This document shows, piece after piece, positions 52,879 to 62,367 of a DNA stretch of 64,000 nucleotides. The stretch lies in NCBI GenBank assembly GCA_049799955.1, contig JBARIW010000016.1:1-64000 (forward strand), read 5' to 3'. The DNA is from JBGTFE01 sp049799955 (GTDB lineage: Bacteria > Acidobacteriota > Blastocatellia > Pyrinomonadales > Pyrinomonadaceae). The notes below the pieces were generated by a model that had not been told where the DNA came from, did not search any database, and saw only the letters and a list, made by a program, of their open reading frames with translations. Every line of letters starts with the position of its first letter. Within the stretch, counting starts at the first letter, position 1. Made by a program: the position numbers and the translations under genes.

Positions 52879-55857
52879 ATGACGAACCAAGAAAACATAT
52901 TCAGATTTATTTCATTGAGAGCGGCGCAGATTGAAAATGGCACTGGCAGGTTAAAGATGAACCTTTATGGTTCGAGTGACAATTTTCCAATGTATAGCGA
53001 ACTTAAGGGAAATTCAAAAATTGGAATTACAAAAGAATATGTTCTAACCGTTACAGAGACTTACAAAAAGTCAGGTAGTTATATAGATGATTTGGATGCG
53101 GTGAAGTTTCCAATTTCAGCAATGTTGCGTTGGTTGTCCAAACACGGACATCAAACCTTTGAAGAAGCGTGTTTTGTTTCTGCTTTTGAGAAAATTTTGA
53201 ATATTCCAATCGGCGAAGTTAACAATGATAAAGAATTCAACGATTTCTTTCATAATATCTGCGATTCAGTCTTTTCAGATATTTTATCAAATAATGCGAT
53301 TAATGATAAAGAAGAAAAAATTAGAATCATAAAAATTCTTTTCACGTTAAAATCAATTAGTAATAAAACATTGAAGATAATTAATGATGAAATTATTGAT
53401 AGCTTTTTTGTTAAAAGTTCAGTTATTTTTCCTTCAATAAAAATTAGAGCAGAAGAAAGAAATTCCGAGGAGGAAACTAAAGGAAATTCTGATAGTCCCG
53501 AACATGGCAACAAAGAAATTCTACGCAATCTAGAAATAGCCCACAGAGAATTATCAAACTTGGCAATGGACGAACAGTTCAGAGTAAAACCTGAAATAAA
53601 CACTCTAAACTCTGAAGACAACTTAAATCAAACTCCTGCAATGATTGAAGCAGATGGCTTTGAAGAATTAACCAAGAATAAAATTTCTCAAAGTTCTGCC
53701 TTTCAGGAACTTATTTTATCTAAAGAATCCTTTGAAATTTTGAGTGAAGAATCTAAGAAAGTAATATCGAACTTAAATTTGGAGCCAAGCCGCATAAATC
53801 CAATTAAAGCTGTATTTAAGATTGAAGACGAAATAAAGCATATTCAGTCAAAAACTCCTTCGGATTTTCAAAATACAAAATTGATTGCCTTCGGAAATAC
53901 GTTAGTTGATAAAGAAAAACTCAAAGCCGCCATAATTGGAAAGTCGAATTCAATAGAAGACCGTAAAAATGATTTTGTCAACAAATGTAAATACGAGGCA
54001 GGAATCGCAGATTTATTAGTTGTAAAGCAAAAACTAAAAGCGTATGAACTAGCAGAATTTGCTCATGTCGAAAATGCTTTAGCTGGAGAATTTAAAGAAA
54101 GAGTTCATAAAAGACTTGATTCTACTGAAATCACAAAAACCTCAAGCACAGAAACAGAAATAGAAAAAGAAAAAGATTTGCAAAGCACCGAAAGGAGCGA
54201 AATGCAAACAGAGTCAGAAAAAATTCTAAAACAACAGTCACATTTGGAAGCCGGTGTGCAAATGACTGCCAGTTACGGACCTAGTTTAAGTATTACAGCC
54301 AGTTTGAACACCGGATTTTCTTCTTCTGTTCAAGATTCTCAAAGACGGGCAACATCTTTTTCCAGAGAAATTTCGGAAAAAACTGCTGAAAAAATTAGAA
54401 CCAAAGTCTCGGAACAACAAACTAGAAAAACTTTATCAGAAATTAGAGAAACAAATATTCATAAGATTGATAACACAAAAGGCAATCCTAAAAATATCAG
54501 AGGGATTTATCGCTGGCTGAATAAAATTTATGATGCTCAGGTTTTCAATTATGGTCAGAGAATGATGTATGAGTTTGTAATTCCTGAACCTGCCGCTTTT
54601 TACCTTTACGCAACTCTCACAAATCCCCCACCTGATTCAGAATTGTCAAAGCCGGAGCCGCCAAGCTATTACGACATGCCCTTGAGTCCGGCACACTTAA
54701 CGAGGACAAACTATTTCGATTATGTAAGTAAATATAATGTTATCAATGCTCCTCAACCGCCATCCCAGTTTAAGGTTAAAAGTTTCAATTTAAAAATTGA
54801 TAATACGAAACTTCAAGAGGCTGAAACTATCATCGTTGAGGTTCCTGAAGGCTATGAAGCCTTTAATGCAATGATAAGCTGTGATTACGCATATACTGAT
54901 CCCAAAGCTCTTATACACATTGCTGTTGGCGGCTATAATTTTACAAATATTGCGTCTGATCCTTGGGGGTCTTGGCTAAAACAATTAAATTCTTATCCCA
55001 AATACAGAGGAGAAATTTCTTTTTCATACTCATATTATAATTGCCTAAGGGTATTTATAGGCACAGATATTTTTTGCTCATTGACCGTGGAAGAAACGGA
55101 AAAATGGCAATTAAAAGTCTATGACTCAATTATGCAGGCATATTTGGATCAAAAAGCTGCATATGAGGCAAAACTTGAAGAACGCTCAATTCAAAGCGGA
55201 GTTCAGATTTCAGGAAATAATCCACTTGAAAATCGAAGAATTGAAAAAGAAGAACTAAAGAAATTAATCATAATGATACTCAGTAATTCACCTCAAATGA
55301 ATTTTGATTCTTTCTCATCATCAGCAGAACCAGTTATTGATATATCGAAAACCTGTAGTAACGGCTCTTATATTCGTTTTCTTGAAAATGCGTTTGAGTG
55401 GGAAAATATTTTGTATGTGTTTTACTCTTACTTTTGGGGAAGACATGCAAATTGGATAGAAAAAATGCACATTACCGATACTGATTCTGACTTTGCAGCA
55501 TTTTTGAAAGCCGGAGCAGCCAGAGTTCAAATTCCTGTTAGAGAGAACTTTGAAAAAGCCATTGCTTATTTTTGCCAAACAGGAACTATTTGGGAAGGCA
55601 ATGATGTGCCCGTAATTGGAGACAAGTTATATCTTCCTATAATAAGTGAAATTACTGAAAACTTAGGAAAACCTGGAAACGAAAAACCTTATCCACCAAA
55701 TTCCAGCCCGTGGGAGGTTGTTGTGCCAACTTCATTGGTTTTACTACAGGATTTATCGGAGATACCAAACATTAGAGATATGCTTTCAGGAAATACCGTT
55801 AAATTAAAACCTAAAAAATCACTTTGGCAATCTTTCTTGAGTTTATTTTCGTCTTGA
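52879..55857 (+). CDS. Large protein of unknown function paired with a phospholipase D
   Basis: The 992-residue protein lacks a signal peptide. It has a helical N-terminal half, a Glu/Lys/Ser-rich segment (about 393-560) containing EFAHVENALAGEFKERVHKR and TASYGPSLSITASLNTGFSS, then RGIYRWLNKIYDAQVFNYGQ (about 545-565), and beta-rich regions with many aromatic residues to the end. I do not recognise the family. Base composition is clearly AT-richer than the flanking transfer genes. It ends six bases before a PLD gene, so the two are one transcription unit. It could carry or deliver the PLD, or be a toxin component; this is inference. Confidence 0.65.
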   Translation: MTNQENIFRFISLRAAQIENGTGRLKMNLYGSSDNFPMYSELKGNSKIGITKEYVLTVTETYKKSGSYIDDLDAVKFPISAMLRWLSKHGHQTFEEACFVSAFEKILNIPIGEVNNDKEFNDFFHNICDSVFSDILSNNAINDKEEKIRIIKILFTLKSISNKTLKIINDEIIDSFFVKSSVIFPSIKIRAEERNSEEETKGNSDSPEHGNKEILRNLEIAHRELSNLAMDEQFRVKPEINTLNSEDNLNQTPAMIEADGFEELTKNKISQSSAFQELILSKESFEILSEESKKVISNLNLEPSRINPIKAVFKIEDEIKHIQSKTPSDFQNTKLIAFGNTLVDKEKLKAAIIGKSNSIEDRKNDFVNKCKYEAGIADLLVVKQKLKAYELAEFAHVENALAGEFKERVHKRLDSTEITKTSSTETEIEKEKDLQSTERSEMQTESEKILKQQSHLEAGVQMTASYGPSLSITASLNTGFSSSVQDSQRRATSFSREISEKTAEKIRTKVSEQQTRKTLSEIRETNIHKIDNTKGNPKNIRGIYRWLNKIYDAQVFNYGQRMMYEFVIPEPAAFYLYATLTNPPPDSELSKPEPPSYYDMPLSPAHLTRTNYFDYVSKYNVINAPQPPSQFKVKSFNLKIDNTKLQEAETIIVEVPEGYEAFNAMISCDYAYTDPKALIHIAVGGYNFTNIASDPWGSWLKQLNSYPKYRGEISFSYSYYNCLRVFIGTDIFCSLTVEETEKWQLKVYDSIMQAYLDQKAAYEAKLEERSIQSGVQISGNNPLENRRIEKEELKKLIIMILSNSPQMNFDSFSSSAEPVIDISKTCSNGSYIRFLENAFEWENILYVFYSYFWGRHANWIEKMHITDTDSDFAAFLKAGAARVQIPVRENFEKAIAYFCQTGTIWEGNDVPVIGDKLYLPIISEITENLGKPGNEKPYPPNSSPWEVVVPTSLVLLQDLSEIPNIRDMLSGNTVKLKPKKSLWQSFLSLFSS

Positions 55858-55863
55858 TAAAAA

Positions 55864-57324
55864 ATGGCAAAAAAAGATTATAGCGTAAATGTTGGATACC
55901 CATTCCGAACCAAGAATTTGGTTCAACCACTAATAAATGGTGAAAAAGCATGGGAAAAGGTATATGAAGCGATTATAGCGGCTAAAAAATCTATTCATCT
56001 ATGCTTTTGGGGATTAGAAGGTGACCTTGAGCTCATCAGAAAGAAAGAAGAAGAAAAATCCAATCCTGATATAAGAAAAAAATACACTTTATATAATTTG
56101 CTTTATGAAAAAAGTAAATCAGGTGTAAAAGTTAGAATTCTAATTTGGGATTCTATACTTAATGCTCAACAACAGTTAGTTGATGCTTTAATAAGTGTTT
56201 CAGGTTCAAAACGAACATTTGAAGTGATATATCAACCTCATCCCGATAGCCTTTGGAATTACGTTTCTATATGGAGTTGGCACCAAAAGAACATAATCAT
56301 TGATGATGAAATTGCTTTTGTCGGTGGAATGAATGCAAAAGGTCTTGATTGGGACACTTCCGATCATCATCCAATAAACTTAAGAAGGTCAGATTACAAT
56401 TTAACTGGGGAGCAAAGAAAGAACATAGAGGAAACGAAGAATTATAAGTCTCTAAATAAACCTCGCCATGACTATATGGTTTATTTGAAGGGTGAAGTTG
56501 CATTTGATGTTCAGTCGAATTTTGCTGAAAGATGGAATTTTTGTTTAGATAAAAAATATCTCTATTCCAAAAAAGCAACAAAAGTAGTACTTTCTACGAA
56601 AAACACTTCAAATACCGAGATAAAAGCTCAAATTGTCAGAACCTTTCCTGCTACTGATAAAAATCAATCTGTGGAGGAAGGAATCAAAAACACATATATT
56701 AACGCAATAAGATTAGCTGAAAAATACATTTACATTGAAGATCAATACTTTAGATCTGAAATTATTGCAAAAACAATCACCGAGGCAATAGAAAATAATA
56801 AAAATTTAAAGATATTGATTGCAACTCCGCCTGACTATCTATTTGAAACAGATAATTATTATTTTCAGTCCCTTTCTAATTTTTGGACCTCAAAATCATT
56901 TGAAATTATAAAGAAAGTGCTGCCAAACTTTGTCTTCTTTTTCTTTCAAACGACATTTGTAGACAAAAGCGGTAAGCGAATATTTGTTCCAGTAAATCTG
57001 CATGCTAAATTGATGATTGTTGATGACGAATGGTATACGATTGGCTCAGCCAATCTTAACGATAGAAGTTTGACTCAAGATGGTGAACTTAATATTTCAG
57101 TTCAGGATGGTTCAGCAAAAGAGCTGCGAAAAAAAATCTTCTCGATACATTTGAATCAAGATTGCCCAGACGATTTTAACCTAGCATATAAACTATGGGT
57201 TCAGTTAGCTAGCGATAATAACATTTTGTGGAAAAATAATTCAATTAAAACCCCCAAAGGTTCTATTTACGCCTACAATCAAAAAGGTATTACTCCAATA
57301 AGAACTCCTTCAACTTGGATATAA
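55864..57324 (+). CDS. Phospholipase D superfamily protein with two HKD motifs
   Basis: The 486-residue protein has both catalytic motifs: SWHQKNIIIDDEIAFVGGMN (about 138-157) and LHAKLMIVDDEWYTIGSANL (about 379-398). Each HxKxxxxD is intact, as is the GSANLNDRS region. N-terminal and C-terminal extensions are ordinary in size. No signal peptide is seen, as in PLD effectors delivered by other machines. Its base composition matches the upstream 992-residue protein, and the two seem to have entered together. Substrate may be phospholipid or nucleic acid. Confidence 0.85.
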   Translation: MAKKDYSVNVGYPFRTKNLVQPLINGEKAWEKVYEAIIAAKKSIHLCFWGLEGDLELIRKKEEEKSNPDIRKKYTLYNLLYEKSKSGVKVRILIWDSILNAQQQLVDALISVSGSKRTFEVIYQPHPDSLWNYVSIWSWHQKNIIIDDEIAFVGGMNAKGLDWDTSDHHPINLRRSDYNLTGEQRKNIEETKNYKSLNKPRHDYMVYLKGEVAFDVQSNFAERWNFCLDKKYLYSKKATKVVLSTKNTSNTEIKAQIVRTFPATDKNQSVEEGIKNTYINAIRLAEKYIYIEDQYFRSEIIAKTITEAIENNKNLKILIATPPDYLFETDNYYFQSLSNFWTSKSFEIIKKVLPNFVFFFFQTTFVDKSGKRIFVPVNLHAKLMIVDDEWYTIGSANLNDRSLTQDGELNISVQDGSAKELRKKIFSIHLNQDCPDDFNLAYKLWVQLASDNNILWKNNSIKTPKGSIYAYNQKGITPIRTPSTWI

Positions 57325-57440
57325 ATGAGAAGGTGAAAGAGAATATTATTAGTTGACTAATTTTATTTACAAATGGATTTCCAAGTCTCAGTTAATCTGT
57401 TGGTGCTTTGACAGATAAATTCGTTTAAATATAGTCGTGA

Positions 57441-57986
57441 TTAAGGTTGCGTATTTTTATTTGAATTTTTTGGTTTCTTTAAATCGGTCGGCGGTTGTTC
57501 GGTCAATCCAAGCAGAGCTAAAGACTGCACGGAAGGCTGGACGGCAAGTTTATCAATTTGGTGATCGGCAATCGCCGGACCTTTCCAACGCCGAATTCGT
57601 TCGGGTGAAGCCGAGATAAACCACGAAATGCCTTCTTCACGCCGCTCGCCGCTCGGCACAGCCCAGAGTGAAAACCGGTGAGATTCAACCAGCGAATAAA
57701 GATAACAGACGTTATTGTGCCGAAAGACCTTACCCGACGGGTCAAACTCGCGCGCTTTTTTTGCATCCCAAACTTTGCCGACCAAAGACTTTAAATCTTC
57801 GGGAAATCTCCCTGTTTTTTCGTGATATTTGAGCAAATCTCTGACGAGCGTCGTTGCACCGTCCTGCGGCAACTCATCGCGGCGTTTCACTTCCGCCGCC
57901 CAGAGCGAGTAAAAATATGAGCCGAGAACCAGCACGACCATTAGCGGCGTGATGATAAAAGTTAATTTCATCGAACTGTTTTTCAT
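57441..57986 (-). CDS. Membrane-anchored protein of the transfer operon
   Basis: The 181-residue protein has an N-terminal hydrophobic segment (about 6-27, MKLTFIITPLMVVLVLGSYF) and a soluble domain with LLKYHEKTGRFPEDLKSLVG, reminiscent of pseudopilins. No prepilin-peptidase site is evident. It is the last gene of the minus-strand cluster, 13 bases after the coupling protein gene, and probably belongs to the secretion module. Its role is unknown. Confidence 0.5.
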   Translation of the reverse strand: MKNSSMKLTFIITPLMVVLVLGSYFYSLWAAEVKRRDELPQDGATTLVRDLLKYHEKTGRFPEDLKSLVGKVWDAKKAREFDPSGKVFRHNNVCYLYSLVESHRFSLWAVPSGERREEGISWFISASPERIRRWKGPAIADHQIDKLAVQPSVQSLALLGLTEQPPTDLKKPKNSNKNTQP

Positions 57987-57999
57987 AAAATTTCCAAAA

Positions 58000-60306
58000 T
58001 TAAAGAACGCCGGCGGTCAGCGCGTTGTAAAAATCATTTTCTAGTTCATTTTTTCGGCTTGCTCTTGATTGTTCGCGTGCCGTTTGCTCTTTGGTCAAAG
58101 CAAAACTTGCCGTGAAAGTTACTTCCCGATTGCCTCCATTTTCGTTGTCAGACTGCGTCGCATTGGTGGCTAACACAACGTCTGTATCGAAATGGTCTTC
58201 AGCCTCTAATTCTGTTTGATCCGAATAATTTGTTTCACCGCTCGTTAATAAAGAGTTGAGTTTTTGCTTCATAAAATCTTCGCCTCGCTCATTTGTCGGT
58301 TCATTGTATGCCAAAGCAAGACAGTTGCCTTTTTCTTCACTTTCTACTTGCTCTATTCGCCTGCCGATTTCCGATAACGCGGTGTCGGTTATTTCTGATG
58401 CGGCTGAGGAAAGTTCTTGACTGGATGGTGCAACGAAATCCGATTCAGGGGTTGTAACAGCGAAGTTTTCAATCAATTCGGCTGCCGATTCACTTTTGGC
58501 GAGTTTGTTTTTTGCCGATTTTGTTTGTTTTGTCGAAATAGTTTCTATGCTATTCCGATTCGTTTTTTGTGCGAAATTTCCTTTGAGCATTTGCACGTCG
58601 GAAAATCTTAGAACGTCCGGTTTTCGATAAACGACCGCTTTTTGAATATCACGGCGTAAATAAACGGGCGGAAAAGCGGCTTTGACGGGCGGCGCAGTGT
58701 CGGTAACGACGAGCAGTTGGCGAAATTTCGGCATCTGGCGGATTTCGTCGGGCAACATTAGAGCGCGTCCGGCTTCGGAGTAGCGCGTGTTATCGCGGTC
58801 GGTTCCCTGATAATCAACCGATGTTTCGGTATGAATCGTCGTTTTGCCCAAAAGATCGGAAGCATAATTGGCGGTTTCTCCATTCACGCCGGGCAGAAAG
58901 ATTTTGGTCATCATCGTTTCCAAAATCGCCTTTGCGCCGCGATCTCCGTATTGATCCAACACCTGCGGGTAATCCTGATAGCTTAATGCCATCCCGATCC
59001 CGCGCCCGCGCCCGATTCCGGCGATGCGGCGCACTTCCGCGACATCAAGCTCGCGTGCTTCGTCAATCAAAACCAGACAGGGATGTTCAGGCTCGCGCGT
59101 ATTGTCGAGGCGAAGTTCAAAAATCGCCTGCCCGAAAAACGTCGCCAAGAATTCTTTATAAACTTCGGTTGCGCCTTCCGGGACGACGATAAAGATGGCT
59201 GTTCCCGGTTGTCTCAACTGGGAAAAATCAATCAATTTAACACCTTCCTGCAATTCTTCGTCCGAAGGCAACGACGTGATTTGACGGGCTTCATCCAACG
59301 TAAACGGACGCAATTTGCTTCCCAATCCAAGCAGAACCGAACCCAAAGTATTTTCCGGCGCACTGTTGGTAACGACCTGCATTGCTTGTCGCGCCAGGGG
59401 GCTGGGTGAATCTACAAGTTCATTGATGCGTTCGCTAGTTTTTAAGGAGTCGAATTCAGCAACAAAATCGTATGCGAAGGCGGGAGTTGCCGACGGATAA
59501 CATTCAGCTAAATGGAGCAGCACGGCAGTTAATAAAACCTGTTCGGCGTTGCCCCAGAATGGATCTTGGTTTGTTTTTGCTCTGGCTTCGAGCGAAAGCA
59601 TCATTCCAGCCAAAGAATTGGCGAAAAATGCGTTGCCCCGGCATTGCGGCATAAAATTCCAGCGGTCGCTCTGCGCGGGATTGATTAAATCAAGTCGGTA
59701 AAATGTCTGGTAATCGGCGGCAGTTTGCTCGTAAAGTTCGCCTTTCGGGTCGAACGCGATGCACGAGCCGTCCCGCGCCAAATAGCGAAGCATACTCATA
59801 AAAAACGTCTTGGTTTTACCCGCGCCGGTCGGACCGAAAAAGACCATATGCAGCAGCCATAAACTTTTCGGCAAAATCAAATCGTATTCGCTGAAAACGC
59901 GCCCGATTCTTAAAGCTCCAGCCGGAACCGGTTCGCCGATTTTCCGCAACAGATTATGAACACGTAAATCTTCAAGTGCCGCCCATCGAGCCGAACCGTG
60001 CGAGGTTCGCGCCCAAAATTGGTAATAAGGAAAAACAAGCGAGTAAGCGTCAAAAGCGGATGCAAGGGCAGCGAGCGCGGCAATGGCAAGCGCGGCGAGC
60101 CACAACAAACCATTGATGCCGAGCAAATAGCCGGAAAGCAAAATGAGCGCGGCGTTCACACCGCCGAAAACGAATAATAAAATTCCGGTGCTGACATCGC
60201 GTGTCAGCAGCCAAAACGCTTGAAAGGCAGGCACATACTGCTCATTAGCTTTGCGGTAAATGCGCCCGCTCGCGTCTAAATTTTCGATCCATTTCCGGCT
60301 CAACAT
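58000..60306 (-). CDS. Type IV coupling protein (VirD4/TraD-like)
   Basis: The 768-residue protein has two N-terminal membrane helices (about 38-60 and 66-88), Walker A GPTGAGKT (158-165), a segment IAFDPKGELYEQTA, and Walker B LVLIDEARELD (about 405-415), followed by RGRGIGMALSYQDYPQ. These fit the VirD4/TraG coupling ATPases, which bring the relaxase-DNA complex to the type IV secretion channel. The C-terminal 200 residues are Ser/Glu-rich and variable. It lies between two uncharacterised membrane proteins. Confidence 0.85.
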   Translation of the reverse strand: MLSRKWIENLDASGRIYRKANEQYVPAFQAFWLLTRDVSTGILLFVFGGVNAALILLSGYLLGINGLLWLAALAIAALAALASAFDAYSLVFPYYQFWARTSHGSARWAALEDLRVHNLLRKIGEPVPAGALRIGRVFSEYDLILPKSLWLLHMVFFGPTGAGKTKTFFMSMLRYLARDGSCIAFDPKGELYEQTAADYQTFYRLDLINPAQSDRWNFMPQCRGNAFFANSLAGMMLSLEARAKTNQDPFWGNAEQVLLTAVLLHLAECYPSATPAFAYDFVAEFDSLKTSERINELVDSPSPLARQAMQVVTNSAPENTLGSVLLGLGSKLRPFTLDEARQITSLPSDEELQEGVKLIDFSQLRQPGTAIFIVVPEGATEVYKEFLATFFGQAIFELRLDNTREPEHPCLVLIDEARELDVAEVRRIAGIGRGRGIGMALSYQDYPQVLDQYGDRGAKAILETMMTKIFLPGVNGETANYASDLLGKTTIHTETSVDYQGTDRDNTRYSEAGRALMLPDEIRQMPKFRQLLVVTDTAPPVKAAFPPVYLRRDIQKAVVYRKPDVLRFSDVQMLKGNFAQKTNRNSIETISTKQTKSAKNKLAKSESAAELIENFAVTTPESDFVAPSSQELSSAASEITDTALSEIGRRIEQVESEEKGNCLALAYNEPTNERGEDFMKQKLNSLLTSGETNYSDQTELEAEDHFDTDVVLATNATQSDNENGGNREVTFTASFALTKEQTAREQSRASRKNELENDFYNALTAGVL

Positions 60307-60338
60307 AAAATTTTTGGGTGACGATTGATTGAAGAAAT

Positions 60339-61166
60339 TCAGCGCGGCAAAGTGTCACTATTATCCGGTGCGATTTTCTTTAACTGCTCCTGTTCTTCAG
60401 ACAGCATCCGGGCAAAATCCTGATTTCCACCGCCGATTTCCGCCGTGCGCCACGCTTCGAGTGTCCAGCCTCCGCCACGGAGAATTTCGTGCGACGGCGC
60501 GAAGGCTTTAGGCAATTGGACGTTTTCGACTTTTGAAGACTGAAAATAAGCGATGTTTTTTCCGTCCGCCGATCTCAAGGGAAATCGCAGCATCAACGCC
60601 GGACCGAAACGCGCATCCTGCGGGAGCGAAACAAATTCAATCTGGAGCGGCGAAGGTTGGTAGCGAATGGAAATTACGCTCGTTTCGGAACGGATTTCGC
60701 CGTTTTCAATCTTCAGTCCCGGCGGCATCAACTCGCGCGACAGGACAGCGTTTAGAAGTCCGTTTATTGAACCCGGAATCTGCTTTTGGCGTTTTGCTTC
60801 GTCCAAAATGCTCAGACAAACGGCAAACCCGAGCGCGCCGGTTTCGCGCAGACGCAAACTCGTATCGAAAACTTCACCGCTGAAAATATCCGAGTAGCGC
60901 CGAGCTTTTTCGATTTTCAATTTTTCGTCTTCCGAAAGCGTTTCGGAATCGCTGAATTGAATCTGTGTTTGAGCGTTTATTTTACGCCATTCCAAAATCT
61001 TGAAAAAACCCGAAACGCCCAAGATTAGCGCAACCATTACTAAAACATTAAAAAGAGGCGAACCGAAAATTTGCTGTTTTTCGGCTACATTCGCTGACGA
61101 TTTACCGGCTTTACTATTTTGCTTTGCCGAACGCCTAAAATTTATTTTGGATAGAAAAGAAAACAT
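60339..61166 (-). CDS. Membrane protein of the transfer operon
   Basis: The 275-residue protein has GGAG before its ATG and a single helix (about 37-55, LFNVLVMVALILGVSGFFKI). The outer part is a mix of strands and helices (about 90-245, for example SDIFSGEVFDTSLRLRETGA). No known family is recognised. Its position between the AAA+ ATPase and the coupling protein suggests a structural part of the transfer channel. Confidence 0.5.
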   Translation of the reverse strand: MFSFLSKINFRRSAKQNSKAGKSSANVAEKQQIFGSPLFNVLVMVALILGVSGFFKILEWRKINAQTQIQFSDSETLSEDEKLKIEKARRYSDIFSGEVFDTSLRLRETGALGFAVCLSILDEAKRQKQIPGSINGLLNAVLSRELMPPGLKIENGEIRSETSVISIRYQPSPLQIEFVSLPQDARFGPALMLRFPLRSADGKNIAYFQSSKVENVQLPKAFAPSHEILRGGGWTLEAWRTAEIGGGNQDFARMLSEEQEQLKKIAPDNSDTLPR

Positions 61167-61203
61167 AGATTGTTACTCCGTAAAAATTCGGCTTGTTTCG
61201 CGT

Positions 61204-62364
61204 TCAAATCGTTGCCGCCGAAAAAGAATTTTCGTTTTGAAAAATACCGATCTGTTCATCAATCGTCACATCAGGGAAATTTTCGTTTGGGAAGAAACCG
61301 ATCAAACCGCGCTCAGCCCGCCAATATTCAGCCCATTTCGCATCACGCTCCCCAAGCCAGCCGTCTATTTCGGGATGAAATGTCCCGACGCACGAGAGCA
61401 GATATGGAAGCTGCTTTTTCAGATATTCCGCGTCGCGCCGGTTTTTAGCGAAATAAGTAAAATAAACGCCCGCGTTGCGTTCGTTGACTTCCGTTACCCG
61501 GTCACGCTCGAATGCGCGGGCAAGCTGAATTCCTGTCCGAACGGACGGATAATGCGAAAGTCCTGCAACTGAGCGAATCGCATCGAGCAGCTTTAAGGCT
61601 TGCGACAAACAGCCTGCGCCTATACCTGGGCATCGCGCTCTTAATATTTCGAGTTCCTTCATCAAACCGGGTGTAGCGAAATAGGTATGCAGATGACGGT
61701 CTCTGAAGGGCAAAGACAATTCGTGGCGCGAATCGTTCGACGTGGAAATGACAATCGGTAAAAAGTCAGGATTCGTGCATCCGACAAAGCCGTTCGTAAG
61801 TCGTTCAACGTAAATCTTGCCTGTCGCCAACGGTCCCAAAAGCGCATCCTCAATCGCAGCGCCGAATTTGTCGGCTTCATCGAGCCTCAATAACGTCGGA
61901 AATTTCGATTCCTGCGCCTTATTGTAAGCGGCGGCGACTTCGCCCAAAATTAAAAAACGCCGCGTCCAACGCTGCTCACGCGCTGATTCAAGCGCGCGGG
62001 CGCGTTCCTCTTCAGGACGCAATTCGATAAGTGATCGGACTTCCTGCATGAACGATTCCTGTTCATCTCTGTCCCAAGCGCAAAGCAGTTCTTCCTGCTG
62101 AAGCGCATCGCGCCCCGCAACGGTATAGTAATCCAGATTGCACGCCTCATAAATCGCATCGGAAAAAACGGTTTTTCCCGCTCCCGGCTCGCCGCAGCCG
62201 AGCAGTGCAAAGCCGGAAAGCAGAGATTGGCAGAAATCGCTGAAATTTCCTTCGTCGGGAATATATCCGGTCGCGCAAATAAGTTCGTAAAGCTCGTTTG
62301 AACGACCTTCCTTGACCATTTTGCGCGGGTTGATTTTCGGTTTGTCGGGGTTGCTCGGCATCAT
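61204..62364 (-). CDS. MoxR-like AAA+ ATPase of the transfer operon
   Basis: The 386-residue protein has Walker A GEPGAGKT (58-65), Walker B LLRLDEADK (about 165-173), sensor 1 VISTSND and an arginine finger in FRDRHLHTY. It resembles MoxR/RavA-type AAA+ remodelling ATPases, not VirB4 or VirB11. It lies three bases from the VirB10-like gene. An AAA+ protein of this type is unusual in a type IV secretion gene cluster; it could assemble the channel or chaperone a large substrate. The exact role is inference. Confidence 0.75.
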   Translation of the reverse strand: MMPSNPDKPKINPRKMVKEGRSNELYELICATGYIPDEGNFSDFCQSLLSGFALLGCGEPGAGKTVFSDAIYEACNLDYYTVAGRDALQQEELLCAWDRDEQESFMQEVRSLIELRPEEERARALESAREQRWTRRFLILGEVAAAYNKAQESKFPTLLRLDEADKFGAAIEDALLGPLATGKIYVERLTNGFVGCTNPDFLPIVISTSNDSRHELSLPFRDRHLHTYFATPGLMKELEILRARCPGIGAGCLSQALKLLDAIRSVAGLSHYPSVRTGIQLARAFERDRVTEVNERNAGVYFTYFAKNRRDAEYLKKQLPYLLSCVGTFHPEIDGWLGERDAKWAEYWRAERGLIGFFPNENFPDVTIDEQIGIFQNENSFSAATI

Positions 62365-62367
62365 CGC

